Below, one piece after another: positions 1 through 5,434 of a stretch of DNA of 6,901 nucleotides. The notes beneath the pieces are model-generated. The model was not told the DNA's origin. It saw nothing but the letters and a program-made list of their open reading frames with translations, and ran no database searches. Position 1 is the stretch's first letter. The number at the start of each line of letters is the position of its first letter. Source of the DNA: an uncultured Actinotalea sp. (GTDB taxonomy: Bacteria > Actinomycetota > Actinomycetes > Actinomycetales > Cellulomonadaceae); assembly GCF_946885855.1 (NCBI RefSeq), contig NZ_CAMPHH010000184.1, positions 1-6,901 on the forward strand, read 5' to 3'. Made by a program: the position numbers and the translations under genes.

Positions 1-1095
1 GCCCGCATCTTCAGCCAGTCGCTCCAGAGCCCTCACGGCTCCGCGCCCGCCGACGACCTCCTGCCCGGCTGGGGCCCGTCGCCGACGGCGGCGCCGACGC
101 TCGAGGACGTCGCCGCGCGCGCGGGCGTCTCCCGCTCCACCGCCTCCCGTGCGATCAACGGAGGCCTCAAGGTCAGTCCGGACGCGCAGGCCGCCGTCGA
201 CGCGGCCGTCGTCGAGCTCGGCTACACGCCGAACCGGGCCGCGCGCTCCCTGGTGACCCGCCGGACGGACGCCATCGCGCTCGTCGTCCCCGAACCCGAC
301 CAGATGGTGTTCACGGACCCGTACTTCGCGGCGACCCTCCAGGGGCTCAGCGCCGCGCTCGAGCCGACGGAGATCCAGCTGGTCCTGCTCATCGCGCGCC
401 GTGGCGGGGACGACAGCCGGACGAGCCGCTACCTGCGCAACCGCAACGTCGACGGCGCCGTCGTGGTGTCCCACCACCGGGACGACGCCATCGGTCCGCT
501 GCTCATCGACTCCGGCCTGCCCTGCGTGTTCGTCGGGCGCCCGTTCGGTCGCGCGGACGGCCTGCCCTTCGTCGACGTCGACAACCGCGAGGGCGGCCGC
601 CAGGCGGCGGAGCACCTGCTCGCCGCCGGCTGCCGGCGGATCGGGACGGTCGCCGGACCGGCCGACATGGCCGCCGGCCTGGACCGCCTCGAGGGCTGGA
701 AGGACGTCCTGCGCGGCGCCGGCCTGCCACCCGTCGCCGTCGAGCACGGCGACTTCACCGCCGCGGGCGGCGCGGAGGCCACCGAACGGCTGCTGCGCGA
801 CCACCCCGGCCTCGACGGGCTGGTCGTGGCGTCGGACCTCATGGCGACCGGCGCGCTGCGCGTGCTCCAACGGCACGGCCGGTCCGTGCCGGGGGACGTC
901 CGGGTGGTCGGGTTCGACGACCTCGGGATCGCCGCGTCCGCGGAGCCACCGCTGACGACGGTGGCGAGCCCGGTCGTCGAGATGAGCCGGGTGGCCGGCG
1001 AGATCCTGCTCTCCCTCGTGGGTGCCCTCCCGGCGCCGCGCGCGCCGCAGGAACGGGTGTTCGCCACACGCCTGGTCGTCCGGGACTCGGCCTGA
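1..1095 (+). CDS. LacI-family transcriptional regulator, 5'-partial
   Basis: A ligand-responsive DNA-binding repressor, cytoplasmic and normally dimeric. The frame is open from base 1 to the TGA at 1093-1095 (364 residues seen) and holds no ATG, GTG or TTG before the DNA-binding domain, so the start lies upstream of the window; the GTG at 253 is internal. The helix-turn-helix is at residues 33-55 (TLEDVAARAGVSRSTASRAI), followed by the hinge YTPNRAARSL at 75-84 with its minor-groove leucine. The periplasmic-binding-protein-like effector domain begins near 89. It contains VDNREGG at about 191-199, VVGFDD at 302-307 and PLTTVASPVVEM at 317-328, and ends in the family-typical RLVVRDSA. LacI proteins usually start only a few residues before the TLEDVA motif; here at least 32 residues precede it, an unusual N-terminal extension. 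The effector cannot be read from sequence; family members mostly sense sugars. The next gene is a permease with no gap, but regulation of it is only a possibility. Confidence 0.95.
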   Translation, partial: ARIFSQSLQSPHGSAPADDLLPGWGPSPTAAPTLEDVAARAGVSRSTASRAINGGLKVSPDAQAAVDAAVVELGYTPNRAARSLVTRRTDAIALVVPEPDQMVFTDPYFAATLQGLSAALEPTEIQLVLLIARRGGDDSRTSRYLRNRNVDGAVVVSHHRDDAIGPLLIDSGLPCVFVGRPFGRADGLPFVDVDNREGGRQAAEHLLAAGCRRIGTVAGPADMAAGLDRLEGWKDVLRGAGLPPVAVEHGDFTAAGGAEATERLLRDHPGLDGLVVASDLMATGALRVLQRHGRSVPGDVRVVGFDDLGIAASAEPPLTTVASPVVEMSRVAGEILLSLVGALPAPRAPQERVFATRLVVRDSA

Positions 1096-2384
1096 GCAGC
1101 GCTCCGGCCGGTCCGGGCGAGCCGCCCGGTCCGCCCGCTCCGCCCGGTCCGGTCGAGCCGCCCGCTCCGACCGGGGCGCACGGGCCCCGGCTCGTCCGGC
1201 GGCTCGGGCTGCTCGACGCCACGACGGTCGGGCTCGGGGCGATGCTCGGCGCGGGCGTGTTCGTGGCGTTCGGCCCGGCGGCCGCCGCCGCCGGTGCGAC
1301 GCTGCCCCTGGCCCTGGTCCTGGCCGGACTCGTGGCCTGGGCGAACGCGGACTCCTCGGCCCGGCTCGCCGCCGTGCTGCCGACCTCCGGTGGCGCGTAC
1401 GCGTACGGCCGGGCGCGCCTCGGGCCGGCGTGGGGCGTGCTGGCCGGCACCGCGTTCCTGCTCGGCAAGACGCTCAGCGCCGGTGCGATCGCGTGGACGG
1501 TCGGCACGTACCTGTGGCCGCAGGGCGCCCGCGGTGTCGCGGTGGCCGCCGTCGTGCTGCTCACCGGGCTCGCCGCGGCGGGGCTGCAGCGCGGGGTGTC
1601 GGCGACGCGCGCCGTCGTCGTCGTGGTGCTGGTGACTCTGGCCGCCGTGGTCGCGGCCGCGATGGTCGCCGTGGTCCGGGGCACGGGCACGGCCGCGGGT
1701 CCGCCGGACCTGCTCGCTGCGGGGACGGCGCTGTCCGGTGCGCCCGGCGCGGCAGGGCTGCTCCAGGGCGCGGGTGTGCTGTTCTTCGCGTTCGCCGGCT
1801 ACGCGCGCGTCGCGACCCTGGGCGAGGAGGTGCTCGACCCCCGCCGGACCCTGCCGCGGGCGATCGCCCTCGCGCTGGGGACCGTGCTCGTCGTCTACGC
1901 GGCCGTCGGTGCGGCCCTCCTGGCGGTGCTCGGGCCGGGCGGTCTGGCGGCGTCCCGGCGGCCCGTCGCGGACGCCGTCGACCAGCTCGCCGGACCCGGC
2001 TGGGCCCGCGCCGTCGTCGCCGTCGCGGTCCTCGCGGCGCTGGCGTCGGCCCTGGGAGTGCTGCTGGGGCTGTCCCGCACCACGCTGGCGATGGCGCGCG
2101 ACGGCGTGCTGCCCCGCCGCCTGGCGCACCTGACGAGGACCGCCGACCCGCGCCCGGTCCGCGCACAGCTCGTGGTCGGCGGCGCCGTCGTCGTCGGGCT
2201 GCTCGTGCTGGACCTGCCGCGCGCGATCGCGGCGTCGTCGGTGGCCGTGCTCGTCTACTACGCCGTCGCGCACGCGGCAGCGCTCACCCTCCCCGGACGC
2301 GTGCGGCGGGTCGTCCCGGTGCTCGGGCTGGTCGGCTGCCTCGGGGTGGCCGTCGCCCTCGTGCTCGGACTGGCGGGGGCGTGA
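1092..2384 (+). CDS. APC-superfamily amino acid/amine permease (start uncertain)
   Basis: Integral inner-membrane transporter of the amino acid-polyamine-organocation type, probably substrate/proton symport. Diagnostic segments are GLGAMLGAGVFVAFG (unwound helix 1) and FFAFAGYARVATLGEEVLDPRRTLPRAI (helix 6 and following loop). I count about 11 hydrophobic helices; the family norm is 12, so the C-terminus is short. Start: the first ATG in frame, 1242, would cut off the first half of helix 1 (RRLGLLDATTVGLGA lies before it), and no ATG, GTG or TTG occurs in any frame between 1096 and 1241. I therefore propose CTG at 1092, overlapping the regulator stop as CTGA, giving 430 residues with a proline-rich cytoplasmic tail. 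CTG at 1209 and ATG at 1242 are alternatives. GGGA at 1082-1085 is a weak Shine-Dalgarno for the CTG at 1092. The family call is firm, the substrate unknown, the start tentative. The gene converges on the flavodoxin gene, with 6 bases between the stop codons. Confidence 0.85.
   Translation: MSSAPAGPGEPPGPPAPPGPVEPPAPTGAHGPRLVRRLGLLDATTVGLGAMLGAGVFVAFGPAAAAAGATLPLALVLAGLVAWANADSSARLAAVLPTSGGAYAYGRARLGPAWGVLAGTAFLLGKTLSAGAIAWTVGTYLWPQGARGVAVAAVVLLTGLAAAGLQRGVSATRAVVVVVLVTLAAVVAAAMVAVVRGTGTAAGPPDLLAAGTALSGAPGAAGLLQGAGVLFFAFAGYARVATLGEEVLDPRRTLPRAIALALGTVLVVYAAVGAALLAVLGPGGLAASRRPVADAVDQLAGPGWARAVVAVAVLAALASALGVLLGLSRTTLAMARDGVLPRRLAHLTRTADPRPVRAQLVVGGAVVVGLLVLDLPRAIAASSVAVLVYYAVAHAAALTLPGRVRRVVPVLGLVGCLGVAVALVLGLAGA
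1110..1181 (+). repeat. 36-base tandem repeat encoding Pro-rich permease tail
   Basis: Two imperfect copies, period 36 bases, starting at 1110 (GGTCCGGGCGAGCCGCCCGG) and 1146 (GGTCCGGTCGAGCCGCCCGC). In the permease frame they encode GPGEPPGPPAPP and GPVEPPAPTGAH, a proline/glycine-rich segment before helix 1. Preservation of the 12-residue period fits translation of this stretch but does not prove it. Confidence 0.6.
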
Positions 2385-2397
2385 CGGCTCTCAGCCG
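2385..2397. terminator. Small hairpin between convergent stop codons
   Basis: CGGCT-CTC-AGCCG forms a 5-bp stem across the junction of the convergent permease and flavodoxin genes. It starts one base after the permease TGA and contains the flavodoxin stop (2391-2393). A bidirectional terminator would be expected about here, but the stem is short and there is no T-tract, so the assignment is weak. Confidence 0.25.
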
Positions 2398-2909
2398 GCC
2401 GCGTGCAGGCGCCGGCGGCTCTCCACCCGCAGCTCCTCGGCGATCCCCCCGGCCCAGTCGCTGATCTCGGCCCAGTTCCGGTAGTCACCCTCCGGGGCCT
2501 GCAGCAGCGCGACGACGGCGCGCTCGGCCAGGGCCAACCGGCTCTTGTCGAGGGCCCCGCCGAAGGTCCGGTGCCCCCGTGCACCGAGCCGTGTCATGAG
2601 CGACGGGACCTCGTCCGGGTCGCCGGCGGGAGCGGGCGGGTCGCCCAGCGGTCCCGAGGAGAACAACCACACCGGCAGCGCCGCGAGCTCGCTCGCGCAC
2701 CGGTCCACCAGGGACCGGGCGGAGGCGTCCCACCGGCCCACGTAGACGCAGGAGCCGAGGACGACGGCGTCGTAGGGCGCGAGGGTGTCCACGTCGTCGG
2801 GCCCGGCCACGGTCACGTCGAGGTCGCCGGCGACGAGGACGGCGGCGATCGCGTCGGCGACCGCCCGGGTGGCTCCGTGCCGGGACGCCACTGCCACGAG
2901 GACCTTCAT
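2391..2909 (-). CDS. Flavodoxin-domain protein (HemG-like)
   Basis: A 172-residue FMN-binding flavodoxin-fold protein, predicted soluble. The phosphate-binding loop is ASRHGATRAVADAI (residues 8-21, with S9, G12, T14). The second flavin loop is LGSCVYVGRWDASAR (51-65) and the third is FSSGPLGD (83-90). FGGALD (116-121) and the Trp-rich end NWAEISDWAGGIAEEL (145-160) resemble the actinobacterial flavodoxin-domain proteins related to menaquinone-dependent protoporphyrinogen oxidase HemG. The ATG start is well supported: AGGTGG on the minus strand (plus coordinates 2917-2922) sits 7 bases upstream. Electron donor and partner cannot be read. A haem-pathway role is unlikely to be demonstrable from similarity alone, because many such proteins are stress- or redox-associated and no haem genes lie nearby. 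The gene is single, convergent with the permease and divergent from the aldo/keto reductase. Confidence 0.9.
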   Translation of the reverse strand: MKVLVAVASRHGATRAVADAIAAVLVAGDLDVTVAGPDDVDTLAPYDAVVLGSCVYVGRWDASARSLVDRCASELAALPVWLFSSGPLGDPPAPAGDPDEVPSLMTRLGARGHRTFGGALDKSRLALAERAVVALLQAPEGDYRNWAEISDWAGGIAEELRVESRRRLHAAG

Positions 2910-2916
2910 GGGTGCA

Positions 2917-2925
2917 CCACCTCTC
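2917..2925 (-). promoter_or_regulatory. Ribosome binding site of the flavodoxin gene
   Basis: Read on the minus strand the site is GAGAGGTGG, a good Shine-Dalgarno match, with its 3' end 7 bases from the ATG whose complement is at 2907-2909. It fixes the start codon. Confidence 0.75.
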
Positions 2926-3026
2926 GTTCTCGTCGGACGTGATCAGTACCGGAGCCAGCATCCTTCGCCGCCGGGCTCGGTGCGTGGGCCGGAGGTCCCG
3001 CGGGCGTCGGGGCGGGGCGCCGCGCG

Positions 3027-3091
3027 GGTCGGGCGCTCGGGCGGGCGCTCGGCGAGCGCGGGGGCGTCCGGTCGGGCGCTCGGCGAGCGCC
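3027..3091. repeat. Iterated GC-rich hairpin repeat in divergent gap
   Basis: The 210-base gap between the divergent flavodoxin and aldo/keto reductase genes holds three copies of CGGGCGCTCGG (3030-3040, 3042-3052, 3073-3083). The last two belong to an identical 18-base unit, CGGGCGCTCGGCGAGCGC, spaced 31 bases apart (3042-3059 and 3073-3090). Each unit contains a perfect inverted repeat GCGCTC-GGC-GAGCGC (3045-3059 and 3076-3090), and the second extends to a 7-bp stem (3075-3091). It could be an operator array, a transcription insulator or a simple low-complexity expansion. The rest of the gap shows no convincing promoter apart from the weak -10-like site noted at 3108. Confidence 0.6.
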
Positions 3092-3107
3092 GGCGCGCGG
3101 ACCTGCG

Positions 3108-3113
3108 CAGACT
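3108..3113 (+). promoter_or_regulatory. Possible -10 element for a leaderless aldo/keto reductase mRNA
   Basis: CAGACT (nAnnnT pattern) ends 6 bases before the A of the ATG at 3120, the distance expected if transcription starts at the start codon itself. No Shine-Dalgarno precedes that ATG, and leaderless mRNAs are common in actinomycetes. No good -35 is visible, so this is speculative. Confidence 0.25.
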
Positions 3114-3119
3114 GGCGCG

Positions 3120-3920
3120 ATGAGCACTCCTCCCCCGATCCCCGCCGTCGACCTGCGCACCCCCGCCGGCACCGTCCGGATGCCGCTGCTGGGCCTGGGC
3201 ACCTGTCAGTCCGAGGGCGACGACGCCGCGCGGGCCGTGCGGCACGCCCTCGAGGTCGGCTACCGGCACGTCGACACCGCCACCGGCTACGGCAACGAGG
3301 ACCAGGTCGGACGCGGACTCGTCGAGTCCGGCGTCCCGCGCGACGACGTCTTCCTCACGACCAAGCTCCCGCCGGACGCCGCCGGCCGCGAGCGCGAGAC
3401 GCTCGAGCGGAGCCTGGAGCTCCTGGGGACGGACCACGTCGACCTGTGGCTCGTGCACTGGCCGCCGAACGGCGAGGCGACGCCCGCGACGTGGCAGGCG
3501 TTCCGCGAGCTGCGCGACGAGGGCCTGACGCGGGCGATCGGTGTGAGCAACTACTCGGTCGCCCAGATCGACGAGCTGGTCGAGACCACCGGGGAAGCAC
3601 CCGCGGTCAACCAGATCCCGTGGAGCCCGACGGACTTCGACCTGGACCTCGTGACCGCGCACGGTCAGCGCGGCGTGGTCATCGAGGGGTACAGCCCGTT
3701 CAAGCGGACAGACCTCGAGGCACCCGTGCTGCGCGAGCTCGCCGAGGGGCAGGGCGTCAGCGTCGAGCAGGTCGTGCTGGCGTGGCACCTGCGGCATCGC
3801 GTCGTCGTCATCCCGAAGTCGGTCACCCCGGAGCGGATCGAGCGCAACCTCGACGTGCTCGGGGTGCACCTGTCGGACGAGGACGTCGCGCGGATCGACG
3901 CGCTGAGCAACGTCAGCTGA
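3120..3920 (+). CDS. Aldo/keto reductase
   Basis: A 266-residue NADPH-dependent oxidoreductase of the aldo/keto reductase superfamily, a cytosolic (beta/alpha)8 barrel reducing aldehydes or ketones to alcohols. The catalytic tetrad is complete: D52 and Y57 in HVDTATGYGNE, K82 in LTTKLP, H113 in LVHWPP. GVSNYS (141-146), the VNQIPWSP strand (163-170) and the cofactor-phosphate motif VIPKSV (230-235) are in their usual order. Length and layout match the short bacterial forms related to 2,5-diketo-gluconate reductases (typically about 270-280 residues). The substrate cannot be deduced. NQIPWSP departs from the common NQxExHP at the same site, which may alter the substrate pocket. The ATG start gives the expected short N-terminus, but no Shine-Dalgarno precedes it. 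The gene is divergent from the flavodoxin gene and followed by a 204-base gap, so probably monocistronic. Confidence 0.95.
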   Translation: MSTPPPIPAVDLRTPAGTVRMPLLGLGTCQSEGDDAARAVRHALEVGYRHVDTATGYGNEDQVGRGLVESGVPRDDVFLTTKLPPDAAGRERETLERSLELLGTDHVDLWLVHWPPNGEATPATWQAFRELRDEGLTRAIGVSNYSVAQIDELVETTGEAPAVNQIPWSPTDFDLDLVTAHGQRGVVIEGYSPFKRTDLEAPVLRELAEGQGVSVEQVVLAWHLRHRVVVIPKSVTPERIERNLDVLGVHLSDEDVARIDALSNVS

Positions 3921-3927
3921 AGGGGAT

Positions 3928-3950
3928 GATCTCCAAGACTTGAGATCTCA
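3928..3950. promoter_or_regulatory. Nested inverted repeats after the aldo/keto reductase gene
   Basis: GATCTC (3928-3933) and GAGATC (3942-3947) form an inverted repeat with an 8-base spacer, and the second arm lies inside a perfect 10-base palindrome, TGAGATCTCA (3941-3950). The stretch is noticeably less GC-rich than its surroundings. It could be an operator for the downstream surface-protein cassette or part of a weak terminator for the aldo/keto reductase; there is no T-tract. The choice cannot be made from sequence. Confidence 0.4.
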
Positions 3951-3991
3951 GGTTTACTCGCCTGGCGGTACAGAGCGGTCCATACCGGACA

Positions 3992-3997
3992 TAGCGT
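3992..3997 (+). promoter_or_regulatory. Possible -10 of the surface-protein cassette
   Basis: TAGCGT fits the TAnnnT pattern of a housekeeping -10 element and lies 127 bases before the GTG at 4125. The best -35 at 17-base spacing, TACAGA (3969-3974), matches TTGACA poorly. If real, the transcript has a leader of about 120 bases; the remainder (4000-4105) is GC-rich and shows no riboswitch I recognise. Confidence 0.2.
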
Positions 3998-4105
3998 GCG
4001 TGTCGCGCCCTCGACGGGGGTGCGGGCGGGGCAGTGAACCCACCGGTGACAGAAGCGGTCGCCGAGCCGGTGTGGAGCCAGTGGCGAGACCGACGCTCAC
4101 GTACC

Positions 4106-4127
4106 ACAGCTAGGACACCGCATCGTG
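4106..4127 (+). promoter_or_regulatory. Translation initiation region of the TasA-like gene
   Basis: AGGA at 4112-4115 lies 9 bases before the GTG start at 4125. The block is nearly identical to the one before the signal peptidase gene (4862-4882): both read ACAGC-N-AGGACACC, then 3-4 bases, then TCGTG. The match supports both GTG starts. Confidence 0.7.
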
Positions 4128-4757
4128 AGCAAGCGAACCGCCGTCCGGATCACCGGCTTCATCAGCGCGGCCACGGCCTCCGTCGGCCTCGCGGCCTTCG
4201 CCGTGGCCGGCACCGGGGCCTACTTCACCGACAGCGACTCGGGGACGATCTCGGGCAACCTCGGGTCGATCAGCGTCGACGGCTACGGGGGCGGCGGCGA
4301 GAACGGTCTCGACATCGTCGTCACGAACATGCTGCCGGGCGTCGCGAACTCCGCCACCGTGAAGTACGCCAACGACGGGCTCAACGCGCAGGACGTCTGG
4401 GTCGTGTTCGAGGACGAGGGCCTGGCTGCCCTCAACAAGCTCGGCCGTTACGGCCAGGTCACCGTCGCCAGCAACGGGACGGACGTCTTCTACTCGGCGA
4501 ACCTCAACGCCGACGCGACCTCATGCCCGCCCGGCGCCGGCCCCGCTCCGGTCTGCAACCCGCTGCCCGAGCAGCTGCGCCTCGCGACGAACGTCGCTCC
4601 GGGCGCCGGCGGCAGCATGACGTTCACCTTCGCACCCGGCGCCCAGTTCCAGAACTACCAGGGAGCGCCCGTCGTCGGCCTCGACTACAAGATCGTCGCG
4701 ACGCAGCAGGGCATCGCTCCGGACAACGCGCTCAACACCGCGCTCGCCTGGGACTGA
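4125..4757 (+). CDS. Secreted protein with SipW-type signal peptide (TasA/CalY-like)
   Basis: A 210-residue exported protein. The N-terminus has basic residues K3, R4 and R8, a hydrophobic core (about 10-29), then AGTGAYFTDSDSGTISGNLGSISV (28-51), the hallmark of proteins processed by SipW-type signal peptidases. By analogy with TasA, cleavage is expected around A32/Y33. The mature part begins with a beta-prone segment and a glycine-rich turn (GYGGGGENG, 53-61), followed by a TasA/camelysin-like beta domain: NMLPGVANSATVKYANDG (68-85), and later LRLATNVAPGAGGSMTFTF (151-169). C134 and C144 are the only cysteines and could form a disulfide. TasA and CalY are biofilm fibre or surface proteins in Bacillus; the same role here is inference, since overall similarity is limited to the signal region and general layout. 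The GTG start is supported by an upstream AGGA. The cognate peptidase lies next, after 122 bases. An alternative is a non-fibrous surface protein using the same export route. Confidence 0.85.
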   Translation: MSKRTAVRITGFISAATASVGLAAFAVAGTGAYFTDSDSGTISGNLGSISVDGYGGGGENGLDIVVTNMLPGVANSATVKYANDGLNAQDVWVVFEDEGLAALNKLGRYGQVTVASNGTDVFYSANLNADATSCPPGAGPAPVCNPLPEQLRLATNVAPGAGGSMTFTFAPGAQFQNYQGAPVVGLDYKIVATQQGIAPDNALNTALAWD

Positions 4758-4763
4758 CCGGCA

Positions 4764-4789
4764 CGGGCGCTCGAGGTGGAGAGCGCCCG
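4764..4789 (+). terminator. Intra-operon hairpin 1
   Basis: CGGGCGCTC (4764-4772) and GAGCGCCCG (4781-4789) pair as a perfect 9-bp stem with the loop GAGGTGGA. The stem starts 6 bases after the TasA-like stop codon, so it would cap the 3' end of that message or slow transcription. No T-tract follows; actinomycete terminators often lack one. Confidence 0.55.
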
Positions 4790-4795
4790 CACGCA

Positions 4796-4828
4796 CTCGG
4801 GCGGGGCGCAGATCGCGCCCCGCCCGAG
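4796..4828 (+). terminator. Intra-operon hairpin 2, perfect 14-bp stem
   Basis: CTCGGGCGGGGCGC (4796-4809) pairs perfectly with 4815-4828 around the 5-base loop AGATC; 13 of the 14 pairs are G:C. It lies 51 bases before the signal peptidase start. Likely roles are partial termination or protection of the upstream message from 3' decay, either of which would make the secreted protein more abundant than its peptidase. It is followed by GACTCGG, not by a T-tract. Confidence 0.6.
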
Positions 4829-4861
4829 GACTCGGCCGACGACCGGCACGGGTTCCCGACG

Positions 4862-4882
4862 ACAGCGAGGACACCTATCGTG
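4862..4882 (+). promoter_or_regulatory. Translation initiation region of the signal peptidase gene
   Basis: AGGA at 4868-4871 lies 8 bases before the GTG at 4880. The block is a near copy of the one before the TasA-like gene. It selects GTG 4880 over any upstream start in the same open frame, which runs back through the previous gene out of phase. Confidence 0.7.
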
Positions 4883-5434
4883 ACGACTGCCCGCCGGCTC
4901 ACGCTGATCGTCGCGGCCCTCTTGGTCGCGGCCGGTGTCGCCGGCGTCACCTGGGCCTGGGACGACGGGCACCGCCCCTTCGCGGTCCGCAGCGGCTCGA
5001 TGGCTCCGACGTTCGGCGCAGGCGATTTGATCATCGTCCGTCCGGCGAGCGTCTATGCGCCGGGTGACGCCATCACGTTCCGGGACGGAGCGTTCGTCAC
5101 GACACATCGCGTCGTCGGCATCGAGGACGGTCGCCTGGTGACCCAGGGGGACGCGAACGACGAGCCCGACGCGGCGACAGTGGCACCGGAGGACGTCGTG
5201 GGGCGGGTCGTCGCCCTCGTGCCCTCGGCCGGGTACGTCCTCGTGTTCTTCCAGCAGCCGACCGGGCTCCCGAGCCTCGTGACGAGCCTCCTCGGCCTGA
5301 CGGCGCTCTGGTCGTCGTTCTTCCCCTCGCCGGACGGGGGCCGACCCACAGGCTCCTCGCCGGTGACACCGCGCACCGACGGCCCCGGCATGCCGCGGCA
5401 CCGACGAGAGCTCGCGCTGCTCGGCGGGCGGTGA
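4880..5434 (+). CDS. sipW: SipW-like (ER-type) signal peptidase I
   Basis: A 184-residue membrane-bound type I signal peptidase that cleaves signal peptides on the outer face of the cytoplasmic membrane. Helix 1 is at about 6-27. The nucleophile is S40 in RSGSMAPTFGAGD (37-49). The general base is H76 in VTTHRVVGIE (73-82), where bacterial LepB-type enzymes carry lysine, so this is the ER/archaeal/SipW class. VTQGDANDEPD (87-97) supplies the conserved aspartates. A second hydrophobic stretch (about 117-148) anchors the C-terminal side, followed by a proline/arginine-rich tail to residue 184. Ser, His and Asp positions are intact. The adjacent gene encodes the only visible substrate with a SipW-type signal, and its initiation region matches this one, so the two are probably a dedicated pair. 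The stop overlaps the next start (GTGA at 5431-5434), implying translational coupling. The symbol sipW denotes the class, not proven orthology. Confidence 0.9.
   Translation: MTTARRLTLIVAALLVAAGVAGVTWAWDDGHRPFAVRSGSMAPTFGAGDLIIVRPASVYAPGDAITFRDGAFVTTHRVVGIEDGRLVTQGDANDEPDAATVAPEDVVGRVVALVPSAGYVLVFFQQPTGLPSLVTSLLGLTALWSSFFPSPDGGRPTGSSPVTPRTDGPGMPRHRRELALLGGR

Larger units (their letters stand above)
4756..4852. repeat. 12-base direct repeats flanking the hairpin pair
   Basis: GACCGGCACGGG occurs at 4756-4767 and again at 4841-4852, 85 bases apart, enclosing both hairpins. The first copy overlaps the last two bases of the TasA-like stop codon. The identity does not extend further on either side. 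Confidence 0.6.

Noticed and set aside
1057..1242. A -1 programmed frameshift fusing the LacI regulator to the permease
   Set aside because: The frames are in a -1 relation and no stop separates them, but no slippery heptamer is visible near 1080-1095 and a DNA-binding protein fused to an APC transporter is implausible.
429..2273. A 614-codon open frame on the minus strand across the regulator and permease
   Set aside because: The translation is low-complexity Arg/Gly/Asp/Pro with no domain, a typical antisense shadow of very GC-rich genes; the plus strand has two clear families there.
3951..3971. A stress-sigma (SigB/SigF-type) promoter, GTTT...GGTAC
   Set aside because: The elements are separated by only 11 bases; this promoter class needs about 14-17.
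3913..4107. A 64-codon minus-strand frame in the gap before the cassette
   Set aside because: No Shine-Dalgarno, no recognisable domain, overlaps the end of the aldo/keto reductase gene; likely chance.
3921..4124. A riboswitch (cyclic dinucleotide type) in the cassette leader
   Set aside because: I could not match any known conserved core; only short inverted repeats are present.
4034..5434. A 466-codon plus-strand frame ending with the signal peptidase, starting at GTG 4034
   Set aside because: Its first 280 or so residues are Arg-rich out-of-frame sequence across the TasA-like gene. The real start is GTG 4880, with its own Shine-Dalgarno and a conserved initiation block.
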